From: Clostridia bacterium
GTDB lineage: Bacteria; Bacillota; Clostridia; Oscillospirales; Acutalibacteraceae
Direction of reading: 5' to 3'
Assembly: GCA_017380575.1 (NCBI GenBank)
Contig: JAFODS010000067.1
Coordinates: forward strand, 36,573 to 100,572
Length of the DNA stretch: 64,000 bases
The notes under the pieces were generated by a model. The model saw only the letters and a list, made by a program, of their open reading frames with translations, did no database searches and was not told where the DNA came from. Shown in pieces: positions 1 through 8,201 of this stretch (positions within the stretch are counted from its first letter, which is position 1; the number at the start of each line of letters is the position of its first letter). The translations under genes were made by a program, and so were the position numbers.

Positions 1-1763
1 ACTGTAGCACCAAGCTGAACACAAGAAATTACTGTTGGTGCAAAGAAAGAAATCGGAGTTCCGAAAATAGTTGAAATTGATTCATTAATCCATATTGCAA
101 ACTCAATAGAAAGAATAAGTACAATCGGGATGGAATACGACTTGAACAAAATCGCTATAATTACAAAAATCGCAAGTATAGAAATAATGCTTGTTACAGT
201 AAAGTCAGTAACAGTTATATCAACAAGATCGCTGTACATTGCACCCTCGCCCGTAATGAATCCGTCAGGGTCGTACTCCTTAAGAATAGAGTACATTTCA
301 GCAACCTGTTCGTTAGAAGGTTCAGTTGCGGCTTCAAATTCGGAATTTACAAGCATAACCTGATATCCGCCTTGCTTGATTATATCAGTAATGCCGTCCG
401 GAATTACTGAATCAGGGATAGACGAACCGACAAACTGGTTATATGCAAGCATCGAAGTAATACCATCAAGGTCATTGATTCGATTTTCCATCTCAATAAG
501 CTTTTCTGCGGACACAGAATCGTTTACAACAATGAAATGAGTTGTTTTCATATTAAATTCATCTTTGAGAGTATCAAGAGCAACAACGGAATCAAGATCT
601 TCGGGTAATGTTGAAGTGATATTATAGTACTTCTTAACATTGGCAGAAAGTATAATTGCAGGAATCAGCAACACCGCAAAAGCAATTACGAAGGCTTTTC
701 GTTTTTTGATTGAAAAATCAATTATTTTTGAAAAATCAGGAGAGAAAACCTTGTGCTTTTTCTCGTTAATTTTTTTATCAAATATAAGAAGATATGCAGG
801 TAATATCGTTACAGCAGATATAACACCTATAACAACACCCTTAACCATAACTATTCCGATGTTAAAGCCGAGGGAAAGCTGCATGAAACACAATGCAACA
901 AAGCCAAACACCGTAGTGGTTGAGCTGCCCACAAGCGAAGTTGCTGATGCTTTTAAAGTTTTAGCCATCGCTTCTTCTTTTGTAGCAGACTTAAGTTTTT
1001 CTTCTTCAAATCTGTTAATAACAAAAATTGAATAATCCATTGTTACCGCGAGCTGAAGGATAACACCGACACATTGTGTAATATACGAAACTCCACCTAT
1101 TATCCAGTTTGTACCCATATTAAGAATTACGGCAATGCCAAGCACAAACATCATAACGAACGGAAGAATATATGATTCCATCGTTACAAACATTATAAGA
1201 AGAACAAAAATGATTGCCAAAGCAATATAAATCGGTAATTCTTTGTTTGTTATTTCTCTGATATCAGCATTAATCGGAGTAAGTCCGCTGAGCAAACACT
1301 GTTTTTGCGTCACTTTTTTAATTTGTGATACAGCTTCAATAACATCCTGAGATGAGCATTCAGGGTTAAATTGCACGAACATCATTGTATAATTTCCGTT
1401 CTGACTGTAAAAAACATTTCTGACTTCATCCGGAAGGATATCAAAAGGAATACTGGTATCAATCAAATCATCATACCATAAAACTGAAGCAACATTTTCA
1501 ACCTCAGCTATTTTCTCCTTTAATTCAACTACCCTCTTAGACTGCATATTTTCAACAATGACCATCGTTGTTGAATCAACATGATATGTTTCACTCAGGA
1601 CTTGCTGGCCTTTAACAGAATCAAGTCCATCCGGAAGATACGAAAGAAGATCATAGTTTACATCAGTAAATATATACCCTATCAAGCTGGGAATAAGAAG
1701 TATCAGCGAAATAATTACAACCAGCTTTGGTTTTTTTGAAATAAACGCAGATATTTTATCCAT
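1..1763 (-). CDS. RND/MMPL-family exporter (partial, C-terminus beyond window)
   Basis: Large membrane transporter of the RND superfamily, MMPL branch, a proton-driven exporter family often acting on lipids or drugs. About 587 codons are visible, reading continuously from an ATG at 1763 to the window edge. The N-terminus has one membrane span (about residues 13-32), then a soluble domain to about 175, then a cluster of spans (about 178-325) containing the motif TMDYSIFVINRFEEE at 241-255, typical of MMPL proteins. A basic loop with KKINEKK follows, then a second single span (about 357-375) and a second soluble domain, so the typical internal duplication is visible. It lies 12 bases after the metallophosphoesterase gene and is probably cotranscribed with it. 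The substrate cannot be read from sequence. The family call is firm; the end of the gene is not in the window. Confidence 0.9.
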   Translation of the reverse strand, partial: MDKISAFISKKPKLVVIISLILLIPSLIGYIFTDVNYDLLSYLPDGLDSVKGQQVLSETYHVDSTTMVIVENMQSKRVVELKEKIAEVENVASVLWYDDLIDTSIPFDILPDEVRNVFYSQNGNYTMMFVQFNPECSSQDVIEAVSQIKKVTQKQCLLSGLTPINADIREITNKELPIYIALAIIFVLLIMFVTMESYILPFVMMFVLGIAVILNMGTNWIIGGVSYITQCVGVILQLAVTMDYSIFVINRFEEEKLKSATKEEAMAKTLKASATSLVGSSTTTVFGFVALCFMQLSLGFNIGIVMVKGVVIGVISAVTILPAYLLIFDKKINEKKHKVFSPDFSKIIDFSIKKRKAFVIAFAVLLIPAIILSANVKKYYNITSTLPEDLDSVVALDTLKDEFNMKTTHFIVVNDSVSAEKLIEMENRINDLDGITSMLAYNQFVGSSIPDSVIPDGITDIIKQGGYQVMLVNSEFEAATEPSNEQVAEMYSILKEYDPDGFITGEGAMYSDLVDITVTDFTVTSIISILAIFVIIAILFKSYSIPIVLILSIEFAIWINESISTIFGTPISFFAPTVISCVQLGAT

Positions 1764-1775
1764 GTTATTCTCCTA

Positions 1776-2936
1776 TTAATATAAAAACCTTGTAAAAAGA
1801 TGGAATACAGAGCAGATATAGGTAACAAGGCTGATGCCGATCACAGCCGAAAGTGCAACAAGAACAGCCTTAATTTTTTCATACTCGTCTGCATTCATAA
1901 TATATCTCATAATCGATGAGAATTTCTTTCCGTAAAGATCAAAATAACTGATTGTGTACGTTTTGAATGTAGAGGTGTCGTTTTCATCAAGTTCGAAAAC
2001 ACGAACACCGCGAGACACCATATTTCCGTAGCTTCTGAACGAAGCACCCGGAGTCTGAACAATATTTACACCGTCAATTTCTGCTGTAAAACAGTTAATA
2101 TGATCATGTCCGAAAACAAGAGCACAAACATCACCACGTCTTCTGATTGCATCAAGCTGACCAAAATCTTCAGAAGTAGTTTCTGCATACTCAAAAGCAA
2201 AACCTGAAGCTTTGTCCGGATCAAGTTTATAAAACTTTCCTTCCCTACCCTTTACTGCAAGCTTGTCGTTTTCATCACACTGAACAAACAGTTCTTTTGT
2301 CTGAGGAACAGGAATGTGCTGAAACATAAGAGACATTACGGGAGAGCCGTTTTCTTTTTCAAGCTCTTTACTTTTATTTTCATACCATTCAATTGCTTCC
2401 GGTTTTACATATTCAAAACAGTTGTCACCGTTGTCATCAGCACCTGCAGAATCAATCATCCAGATGTTATATGCAAGCTTGTCCGAATCGGACGAGTAAA
2501 TCGGGACATTATATGTATCGCAATCAACTTTGTCATTTTCAAGGTTGAACGGAACGCAATAATCATAAGTGCCGTAAATTTCAGCCTGTTCTTTTTTCGT
2601 AACACAATTCCTGTCGTCATGATTTCCGTACACAAACGCGAAAGGAATCTTTCTTTTTTCAATGGGCTTCAGAAGATATCCGAGAGCCTTCTTCATCCTC
2701 TTAAGGGTTCCTTTTTTAGTTTTAACATTTTGTCTGTTGCCTATCGGAGCATCATTGATATGGTTGCCGAGAATGTTGTCACCTGTAAGAACAATTAAGT
2801 CAGGATTAATTTTGTCATAAAACTTATTGAGCATTTTAAACATACCACTTCTGGGTATGTGCATATCCTGTGCATCACTGACCTGAAGTATCACAAACTT
2901 ACCGTCAGAATTAAATTTCAATTTTTCTTTGTACAT
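1776..2936 (-). CDS. Calcineurin-like metallophosphoesterase with C-terminal membrane anchor
   Basis: Predicted metal-dependent phosphoesterase, 386 aa. The metal-binding motifs are in order: SDAQDMH near the N-terminus, LTGDN, YGNHDDRN, FQHIP and GHDHIN. This set defines the calcineurin-like fold. The last about 25 residues are hydrophobic (ALSAVIGISLVTYICSVFHL), suggesting a tail anchor in the membrane. I chose the ATG at 2936 rather than an in-frame GTG at 2948: the promoter just upstream would put the transcript start close to 2957, and an AGAAAG stretch precedes the ATG. The substrate is unknown; relatives cleave nucleotides, cyclic nucleotides or phospholipid head groups. It leads a two-gene unit with the MMPL exporter, so a role in the envelope is possible but only inferred. 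Confidence 0.88.
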   Translation of the reverse strand: MYKEKLKFNSDGKFVILQVSDAQDMHIPRSGMFKMLNKFYDKINPDLIVLTGDNILGNHINDAPIGNRQNVKTKKGTLKRMKKALGYLLKPIEKRKIPFAFVYGNHDDRNCVTKKEQAEIYGTYDYCVPFNLENDKVDCDTYNVPIYSSDSDKLAYNIWMIDSAGADDNGDNCFEYVKPEAIEWYENKSKELEKENGSPVMSLMFQHIPVPQTKELFVQCDENDKLAVKGREGKFYKLDPDKASGFAFEYAETTSEDFGQLDAIRRRGDVCALVFGHDHINCFTAEIDGVNIVQTPGASFRSYGNMVSRGVRVFELDENDTSTFKTYTISYFDLYGKKFSSIMRYIMNADEYEKIKAVLVALSAVIGISLVTYICSVFHLFTRFLY

Positions 2937-2964
2937 ACAAAAACCCACTTTCTATACAAAGATA

Positions 2965-2993
2965 ATTGTATCACAAACCAATACATATTGCAA
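2965..2993 (-). promoter_or_regulatory. Promoter of the metallophosphoesterase-MMPL unit
   Basis: On the minus strand, TTGCAA (2993-2988) and TACAAT (2970-2965) are separated by exactly 17 bases, a good housekeeping-sigma promoter. It lies between a terminator at 3008-3032 and the ATG at 2936, so it should start a short leader of about 20 bases. Confidence 0.7.
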
Positions 2994-3007
2994 GGAAAAG
3001 AGAATGG

Positions 3008-3032
3008 AAAAAACCGCCGAAGCGGTTTTTTA
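3008..3032 (-). terminator. Intrinsic terminator after the small ORFs
   Basis: An 8-bp stem, AAAACCGC paired with GCGGTTTT, with a 4-base loop, followed by T residues on the minus strand. It overlaps the stop codon of the 29-aa ORF and closes the rsgA-proximal transcript before the metallophosphoesterase promoter. Confidence 0.8.
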
Positions 3033-3119
3033 TGTAACATCATCCTGTTTTTTAATTTTGAAAATCAAGCGAAGAATTCCTTTTAAAAATTTAGGCGATT
3101 CAAACATTACAACCTTCAT
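3030..3119 (-). CDS. 29-aa basic amphipathic small protein
   Basis: Very short ORF, ATG at 3119, stop TAA at 3030-3032. The peptide begins MKVVMFESPKFLKGILRL and has a hydrophobic, lysine-rich middle consistent with an amphipathic helix lying on a membrane. A strong ribosome site (TGGGGGA) is 6-7 bases upstream of the ATG, which is the main reason to believe it. It follows the 50-aa ORF by 13 bases and ends inside a terminator. I do not recognise a named family. It could be a small spore or membrane protein; function unknown. Confidence 0.55.
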   Translation of the reverse strand: MKVVMFESPKFLKGILRLIFKIKKQDDVT

Positions 3120-3132
3120 AGCTATCCCCCAT

Positions 3133-3285
3133 TTATTTTGCTACGATGATTCCGAGAATAATAATAACCACTGACAGAATCGCAACCGTAAAAGTTTTCG
3201 GACACATTAACGATATAAGCATCCCGAGACCGAAAGCTGTGAAATACAATCCGATTCTGTTCTGACAGCATCTGTTTCTTCTCAT
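3133..3285 (-). CDS. 50-aa small membrane protein
   Basis: Short ORF with ATG at 3285 and TAA at 3133-3135. It begins with a polar, Arg/Cys-rich head (MRRNRCCQNR) followed by two hydrophobic stretches (about residues 11-27 and 32-48), consistent with a small hairpin membrane protein. A GGTGGTG ribosome site lies about 5-9 bases upstream, but it is inside the 3' arm of a strong hairpin that follows rsgA. Codon use and a clean hydrophobicity pattern support a real gene. No family is recognised with certainty; it is followed by the 29-aa ORF. Confidence 0.6.
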   Translation of the reverse strand: MRRNRCCQNRIGLYFTAFGLGMLISLMCPKTFTVAILSVVIIILGIIVAK

Positions 3286-3328
3286 AAAAACACCACCATA
3301 GCTTTTACTAACATACTATGGCGGTGTT
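3286..3328 (-). terminator. Terminator-like hairpin after rsgA that holds the next gene's ribosome site
   Basis: A 13-bp stem, positions 3289-3301 paired with 3316-3328, with one G-U wobble and a 14-base loop. On the minus strand it is followed by five T residues, so it looks like an intrinsic terminator for the long operon ending in rsgA. Its 3' arm contains the GGTGG ribosome site of the 50-aa ORF, whose ATG follows the T-run directly. Confidence 0.75.
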
Positions 3329-3337
3329 AAAATTTTG

Positions 3338-4216
3338 TTACAATTGCCAATCTTTTAAATCTTTGACTTCATTATACAGTGCTACATAACTTTCGTGTCT
3401 TGATTGGCAGATCTCACCTTTTTCAACAGCTTCTGCTATTTTGCAACCCTTATCATTGATATGTGAACACGAAGTAAATTTGCACAATCCGAGATAATCT
3501 GAAAATTCCGGGAAACATTCAGCAAGCTCATCTTTTCTGATAACATCGTTTGTTTCAAAATCAAGCGAAGAAAAACCCGGTGTATCCGCAATATATCCGT
3601 TTCCTACCTTAAAAAGTTCAACGTGACGTGTTGTATGACGTCCTCTGCCAAGTTTTTTACTGATTTCAGCTGTTTCTAATGAGAAACGCGGTTCAATACT
3701 GTTAAGTAAAGAAGATTTGCCCACACCTGAGTTTCCCGTAAAAACACTTATTGAGCCGTCCAAGAACTTAACAACTTCGTCAACGCCCTGATTTGTTGCA
3801 TTTGATACGACAAAAGTATCAATTCCGCTTTTTTTGTATTTATCGCAGTATTCTGATGCACTGCACAAATCATCTTTTGTAAAGACGATAATCGGTCTGA
3901 CACCTTTATGATACGCAACAGCTGTAAGCCTGTCAATTATCAGCAGATTCGGCTTAGGGTCACAGGTAGAAGAAACAATAACAAGATTATCTACATTAGC
4001 AATCGGCGGTCTGTTGAAAAAATTTCTGCGCTCGTTGATTGCATCAATTGAATTTTTTCCATGCTCATCAACGGTAATTTCCACGCTGTCGCCGACAAGA
4101 GGAATGATACGTTCTTTTCTGAAAACACCTCTTGCCTTACATTCATATATTTCACCGGCGGCCTCTACATAATAGAAGCCGCCAATTCCCTTAATTATAG
4201 TACCGTTTAATTTCAA
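3338..4216 (-). CDS. rsgA: Ribosome small-subunit-dependent GTPase RsgA
   Basis: GTPase that helps finish and check the 30S ribosomal subunit, 292 aa, the family's usual length. An OB-fold (about 1-65) is followed by a circularly permuted GTPase domain: G4 motif TKDD at 113-116 comes before the P-loop GNSGVGKS at 161-168, then the G2 region RHTTRH at 193-198 and G3 DTPGF at 211-215. A C-terminal zinc site is formed by Cys245, Cys250, His252 and Cys258. Its start overlaps the end of prkC by 4 bases (ATGA), so the two are translationally coupled. The order stp-prkC-rsgA is conserved across Firmicutes. Confidence 0.97.
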   Translation of the reverse strand: MKLNGTIIKGIGGFYYVEAAGEIYECKARGVFRKERIIPLVGDSVEITVDEHGKNSIDAINERRNFFNRPPIANVDNLVIVSSTCDPKPNLLIIDRLTAVAYHKGVRPIIVFTKDDLCSASEYCDKYKKSGIDTFVVSNATNQGVDEVVKFLDGSISVFTGNSGVGKSSLLNSIEPRFSLETAEISKKLGRGRHTTRHVELFKVGNGYIADTPGFSSLDFETNDVIRKDELAECFPEFSDYLGLCKFTSCSHINDKGCKIAEAVEKGEICQSRHESYVALYNEVKDLKDWQL

Positions 4217-6396
4217 TTCAACTCACCAAGATCAAGACTGATATTAATTCGTGCATTTGAAGAATATTGCAAACCTGCAGGCGGATACTGCTTAACAACC
4301 ACCGAACCTGTTGTTGACGGGTTGATGTATATCAGATCTTCATTAAAGCCTGCCGCAACGATTTTCTGGCGTGCATCTTCTGGAGTATCACCCAAAACAT
4401 CAGGCATCACAACTAATGTTTCAACAGTTGTTGTTTCTGTTGTTGTATCTTCTTCATAAGTATACAGTGAAATATTCTTGATTTCGCCGGGTACAGACAC
4501 AAAATCAATATCACATGTATAATAAACCTTACCGTTTATAAATAATTTAAGATTAGAATCAGATTTATAACCATCAACCTCAACACTGTATGAGGAGCCG
4601 TCAAGAGTAACAGTTTCAGAAGAAACCATAATCGAATCAAGACTTACGGTAACTGAGCCTAAAGATCCTGTGTTCGGTAAAGATACGTTGATTGAAACGT
4701 TCTGAACAACCTTCACACCAAGACTGACAGTAAGAGTAACTTCAGATCCCTTAGGAATTTTAGTATCCTTAGGAACAGAACCTTTTATTACATAGTCCTT
4801 CTTGATTGTATCGTCATAATCATACTGAATTGATACTACAAATCCGCTCGATCTGAGAAGCTGAGTTGCACCGTCATTAGTAAGTCCTGTAACATCCGGC
4901 ATAGGCACAAGCTCAACGTTATTTGAATTATAAGAAAGATATGTGACTGTTACAGTTGAATTGATATATACCTTTTCTCCAGAACCCGGAGTGATATCAA
5001 TAACTGTACCCGGTTCAACTCCGGAAGACTCATATTCAGAAGTATATGGTAATTCTTTGTCAATAACATTAAGCTTAAGATCAGACAAAGTGTTTCTGAC
5101 AGTAACATAATCCTTACCCTTCAGCTCAGAAGGAATAGTTACCATTTCTTTGCCGGTAGCAATAACTAATTCAATCACAGTCTTCTCAGGATTGATTTTT
5201 TCACCCTTGGCAGGTGTCTGTTCAAGGATTGTGTTAGGTGTCACAGCGGTATCAAGCTTTTCGGTTACTGTAAACACAAAATCAGAATATTCCTTTTCAA
5301 AAAGCTCTTCTGAATACTCTTTTCCGATAAAATCAGGAACCTTAACTGTTTTATCACCTAAACCGAGCACCAAAGATATACCTGCAACAAGTAAAATTAC
5401 CAAAGCTGCAATTACACCGATAAGAATAGGAATGGTCCGATTCTTTGTTTCAGGTTCATCATCTTCATCCACAGTATCATTAACCTCATACGCAGTTACA
5501 CTACCGGTAACATTAGGTATATACTTAGTAGGTTCGTTATTTGCATAACTGTAATCAAACTTAATTGAAGGATTTCTTCTGAATTCCTCAAGATCAAGAA
5601 GCATTTCAGCTGCAGACTGATAGCGATCATACGGGTTCTTCTGCATAGCCTTGATGATAATCTGCTCAACACCAATCGGTATCTGAGGATTAATTTCTCT
5701 TGGCATAACAGGATCCTTCTGCAGCTGCATAATGGCAACCGATACAGTGTTGTCTGATTCAAAAGGCAACTTACCTGTAAGCATTTCATAAAGCATAACG
5801 CCAACAGAATAAATGTCAGCTTTATCGTTGGTTACATCGCCTCTTGCCTGTTCAGGACTGATATAATGTACAGAACCGATTGCAGAATCTGTCATTGTTC
5901 GTGTTTCACTTGCAAAAAATCTTGCAATACCGAAATCAGTAACTTTAATGACACCGTTTTCAAGCAAAAGAATGTTCTGGGGTTTGATATCTCTGTGTAC
6001 AATTCCTTTGTCGTGTGCATGCTGTAACGCTCTGAGAACCTGCATAATAAAGAATACAGCTTCACGGTGATTAACAACACCCTGCTGCTGAATGTACTCT
6101 TTAAGAGTAATTCCCTCAACATATTCCATTACTATGTATTGTAAACGATCTCCGTAGCTGACATCAAAAACCTTGACAATGTTCATATGAGAGAGAACCG
6201 CAATAGCTTTTGATTCATTTTTGAATCTTCTGCGGAATTCTTCGTTTGCAAGAAATTCTTCCTTAAGAATCTTAACTGCAACTATTCTGTCATCGATATT
6301 ATCGTAGGCTTTGTAGACAACCGCCATTCCGCCGACACCGATTATTTCGCGGATTTCATAACGTCCGTCAAGTCTTTTTCCAACATAATTCTGCAT
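4213..6396 (-). CDS. prkC: PASTA-domain Ser/Thr protein kinase (PrkC/Stk1)
   Basis: Membrane Ser/Thr kinase that senses peptidoglycan fragments and controls growth, division and, in spore formers, germination. It has 727 aa. The cytoplasmic kinase has a glycine loop at 19-28, ATP-binding Lys42, catalytic HRD at 134-136, DFG at 154-156 and the SPEQ activation-loop end near 180. A single membrane span lies at about 323-345. Outside the cell there are three PASTA repeats (about 350-560), a beta-rich insert of about 100 residues, and a fourth PASTA repeat at the C-terminus (about 662-727). The beta-rich insert before the last repeat is not seen in the simplest family members. The partner phosphatase gene stp is directly upstream. 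Confidence 0.96.
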   Translation of the reverse strand: MQNYVGKRLDGRYEIREIIGVGGMAVVYKAYDNIDDRIVAVKILKEEFLANEEFRRRFKNESKAIAVLSHMNIVKVFDVSYGDRLQYIVMEYVEGITLKEYIQQQGVVNHREAVFFIMQVLRALQHAHDKGIVHRDIKPQNILLLENGVIKVTDFGIARFFASETRTMTDSAIGSVHYISPEQARGDVTNDKADIYSVGVMLYEMLTGKLPFESDNTVSVAIMQLQKDPVMPREINPQIPIGVEQIIIKAMQKNPYDRYQSAAEMLLDLEEFRRNPSIKFDYSYANNEPTKYIPNVTGSVTAYEVNDTVDEDDEPETKNRTIPILIGVIAALVILLVAGISLVLGLGDKTVKVPDFIGKEYSEELFEKEYSDFVFTVTEKLDTAVTPNTILEQTPAKGEKINPEKTVIELVIATGKEMVTIPSELKGKDYVTVRNTLSDLKLNVIDKELPYTSEYESSGVEPGTVIDITPGSGEKVYINSTVTVTYLSYNSNNVELVPMPDVTGLTNDGATQLLRSSGFVVSIQYDYDDTIKKDYVIKGSVPKDTKIPKGSEVTLTVSLGVKVVQNVSINVSLPNTGSLGSVTVSLDSIMVSSETVTLDGSSYSVEVDGYKSDSNLKLFINGKVYYTCDIDFVSVPGEIKNISLYTYEEDTTTETTTVETLVVMPDVLGDTPEDARQKIVAAGFNEDLIYINPSTTGSVVVKQYPPAGLQYSSNARINISLDLGELN

Positions 6397-6412
6397 ATTT
6401 CTACCTCCCCGT

Positions 6413-7144
6413 TTATCTGTCGGTAACAGTTACAACAGTTACGTTGTCACCGCCACCGTTGCGGTTAGCTTCATCAACAAGCTTATCCGCTAACGAATAA
6501 CTGTCATAGGTATTACACATTTCCTTTATTTTAGAATCATCAACAAAATTTGTAAGTCCGTCACTGCAAAGAAGAACAATATCCCCTTCGTTATAAACCT
6601 CCTGACTGTAGTCAATACGAATTGTATCATCAACACCGAGAGCACGGGTAATTACATTTTTCTGCGGATGATCCTTAGCTTCTTCTGCAGAAAGTTCACC
6701 TCTGTCAATCATAAGCTGAACAACCGAATGGTCATTTGTAAGCTGAGTGATGCTTTCGTTGGTCACAATGTAAATTCTCGAATCACCAACGTGTGCAATG
6801 TACAAAGCATCGTTTTTGATTATAGCCAAAACGACAGTGGTTCCCATTCCTTTTAAAGAATCATCATTTCTTGATTTTGAGAAAACAGTTGCATTGGCTG
6901 CTTCAATCGCAGACACAATAAGATGCTTGATTGAATTATCATTCATAGCCTGATGGTAGCCAAAATTAAGTTTATCGGCAATAGTTTTAGCAGCTGATTC
7001 ACTCGCTATATTACCACCGTTTGCTCCGCCCATTCCGTCACAGACAAGTGCCCAGGTTACTCCGTCGGAAAATTCACCGGAAAGACAAAAATCCTGATTA
7101 TTCTGTCTTACTGCACCTACATCTGATTTAGCAGAAATTTTCAC
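6413..7144 (-). CDS. stp: PP2C-type protein phosphatase, partner of PrkC
   Basis: Metal-dependent Ser/Thr phosphatase that reverses phosphorylation by the neighbouring kinase, 243 aa. PP2C metal and phosphate motifs are visible: SDVGAVRQNNQD at 7-18, CDGMGG at 35-40, GDSRIY near 120, SDGL near 195, and the terminal GGGDNVTVV. No membrane segment. It overlaps the 3' end of rlmN by 4 bases and precedes prkC by 16 bases, the standard order. Confidence 0.96.
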   Translation of the reverse strand: MKISAKSDVGAVRQNNQDFCLSGEFSDGVTWALVCDGMGGANGGNIASESAAKTIADKLNFGYHQAMNDNSIKHLIVSAIEAANATVFSKSRNDDSLKGMGTTVVLAIIKNDALYIAHVGDSRIYIVTNESITQLTNDHSVVQLMIDRGELSAEEAKDHPQKNVITRALGVDDTIRIDYSQEVYNEGDIVLLCSDGLTNFVDDSKIKEMCNTYDSYSLADKLVDEANRNGGGDNVTVVTVTDR

Positions 7145-8199
7145 TGTTCTCCCTCCTTTTCTTTTTTCTCACGAACATGCTTACTGCGAAGCTGTCCGCA
7201 TGAAGCATCAATATCAGAGCCAAGGCTTCTTCGTATGGTTGTATTGACACCTTTTGAATTTAATATATTCATAAAACGCTGTAAACGGTCGTTTGTACTG
7301 CGTTTATGTTCACTTTCATTGATTTCATTTGCAGGGATAAGATTGACGTGGCACAACATCCCTTTAAGCAAGGAAGCAAGCTCATAAGCACATTCATCTG
7401 AGTCGTTAACATCTCTTATCATCGCATATTCAAAAGATATTCGTCTTGAAGTTGAGTTGGTATAATCCTTGCAGGCCTTTATTAATTCTTTAACCGGATA
7501 TTTTTTATTAACCGGCATTACAGCTGAACGCATTGTATCATTCGGTGCATGCAATGAAATAGACAATGTAAGCTGAAGCTTTTCTTCAAGCAAATCATAA
7601 ATTTTAGGAACAATACCGCAAGTTGAAAGCGAAATGTTTCTCATAGAAAGATTAAGACCCTTTTCGTCACTTGCAAGCTTTAGAAAGCGGATTGTATTGT
7701 CGTAATTATCAAGCGGTTCACCCATACCCATCATAACTACGTGTGAAACACGGATATCCATATCTCGCTGTGTTGCATGAATCTGACCGAGTATTTCAGA
7801 GGGCATAAGACTTCTTACGCAACCGCTTTTTGTTGATGCACAAAATGTACATCCCATTTTGCAGCCGACCTGTGAAGACACGCATAAGGTGTATCCGTAT
7901 TTATACTTCATCAGAACAGATTCAACAAAATTACCGTCAAAAAGTTTAAACAGATACTTAACCGTAGAATCAATTTTTGAAACTTGTTTTAATTCAATCT
8001 CACAGCTTCTGACAGGATATTTTTCATTAAGTATATTACGCAAGGCTTTAGGCAAATTTGTCATCTCGTCATAACTCATTGCACCATATACCTGAAGCCA
8101 ATCAAATATCTGCTTCGCACGAAACTTAGGTTCATTCAACGAAGCAATGACATTTTCAATTTCAGATAAATTCATTGATTTTATGTCAAAGTCAGGCAA
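7141..8199 (-). CDS. rlmN: Dual-specificity rRNA/tRNA adenine-C2 methyltransferase RlmN
   Basis: Radical SAM enzyme that methylates C2 of an adenosine in 23S rRNA (A2503 in E. coli numbering) and in some tRNAs. It has 352 aa. The 4Fe-4S cluster cysteines are Cys113, Cys117 and Cys120 in CKMGCTFC. The methyl-carrying cysteine of the family is likely the one in DASCGQLR near the C-terminus. The neighbouring GEPL motif (MGMGEPLDN) is present. It follows rsmB by 2 bases. Confidence 0.96.
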   Translation of the reverse strand: MPDFDIKSMNLSEIENVIASLNEPKFRAKQIFDWLQVYGAMSYDEMTNLPKALRNILNEKYPVRSCEIELKQVSKIDSTVKYLFKLFDGNFVESVLMKYKYGYTLCVSSQVGCKMGCTFCASTKSGCVRSLMPSEILGQIHATQRDMDIRVSHVVMMGMGEPLDNYDNTIRFLKLASDEKGLNLSMRNISLSTCGIVPKIYDLLEEKLQLTLSISLHAPNDTMRSAVMPVNKKYPVKELIKACKDYTNSTSRRISFEYAMIRDVNDSDECAYELASLLKGMLCHVNLIPANEINESEHKRSTNDRLQRFMNILNSKGVNTTIRRSLGSDIDASCGQLRSKHVREKKEKEGEQ

Positions 8200-8201
8200 A
8201 T

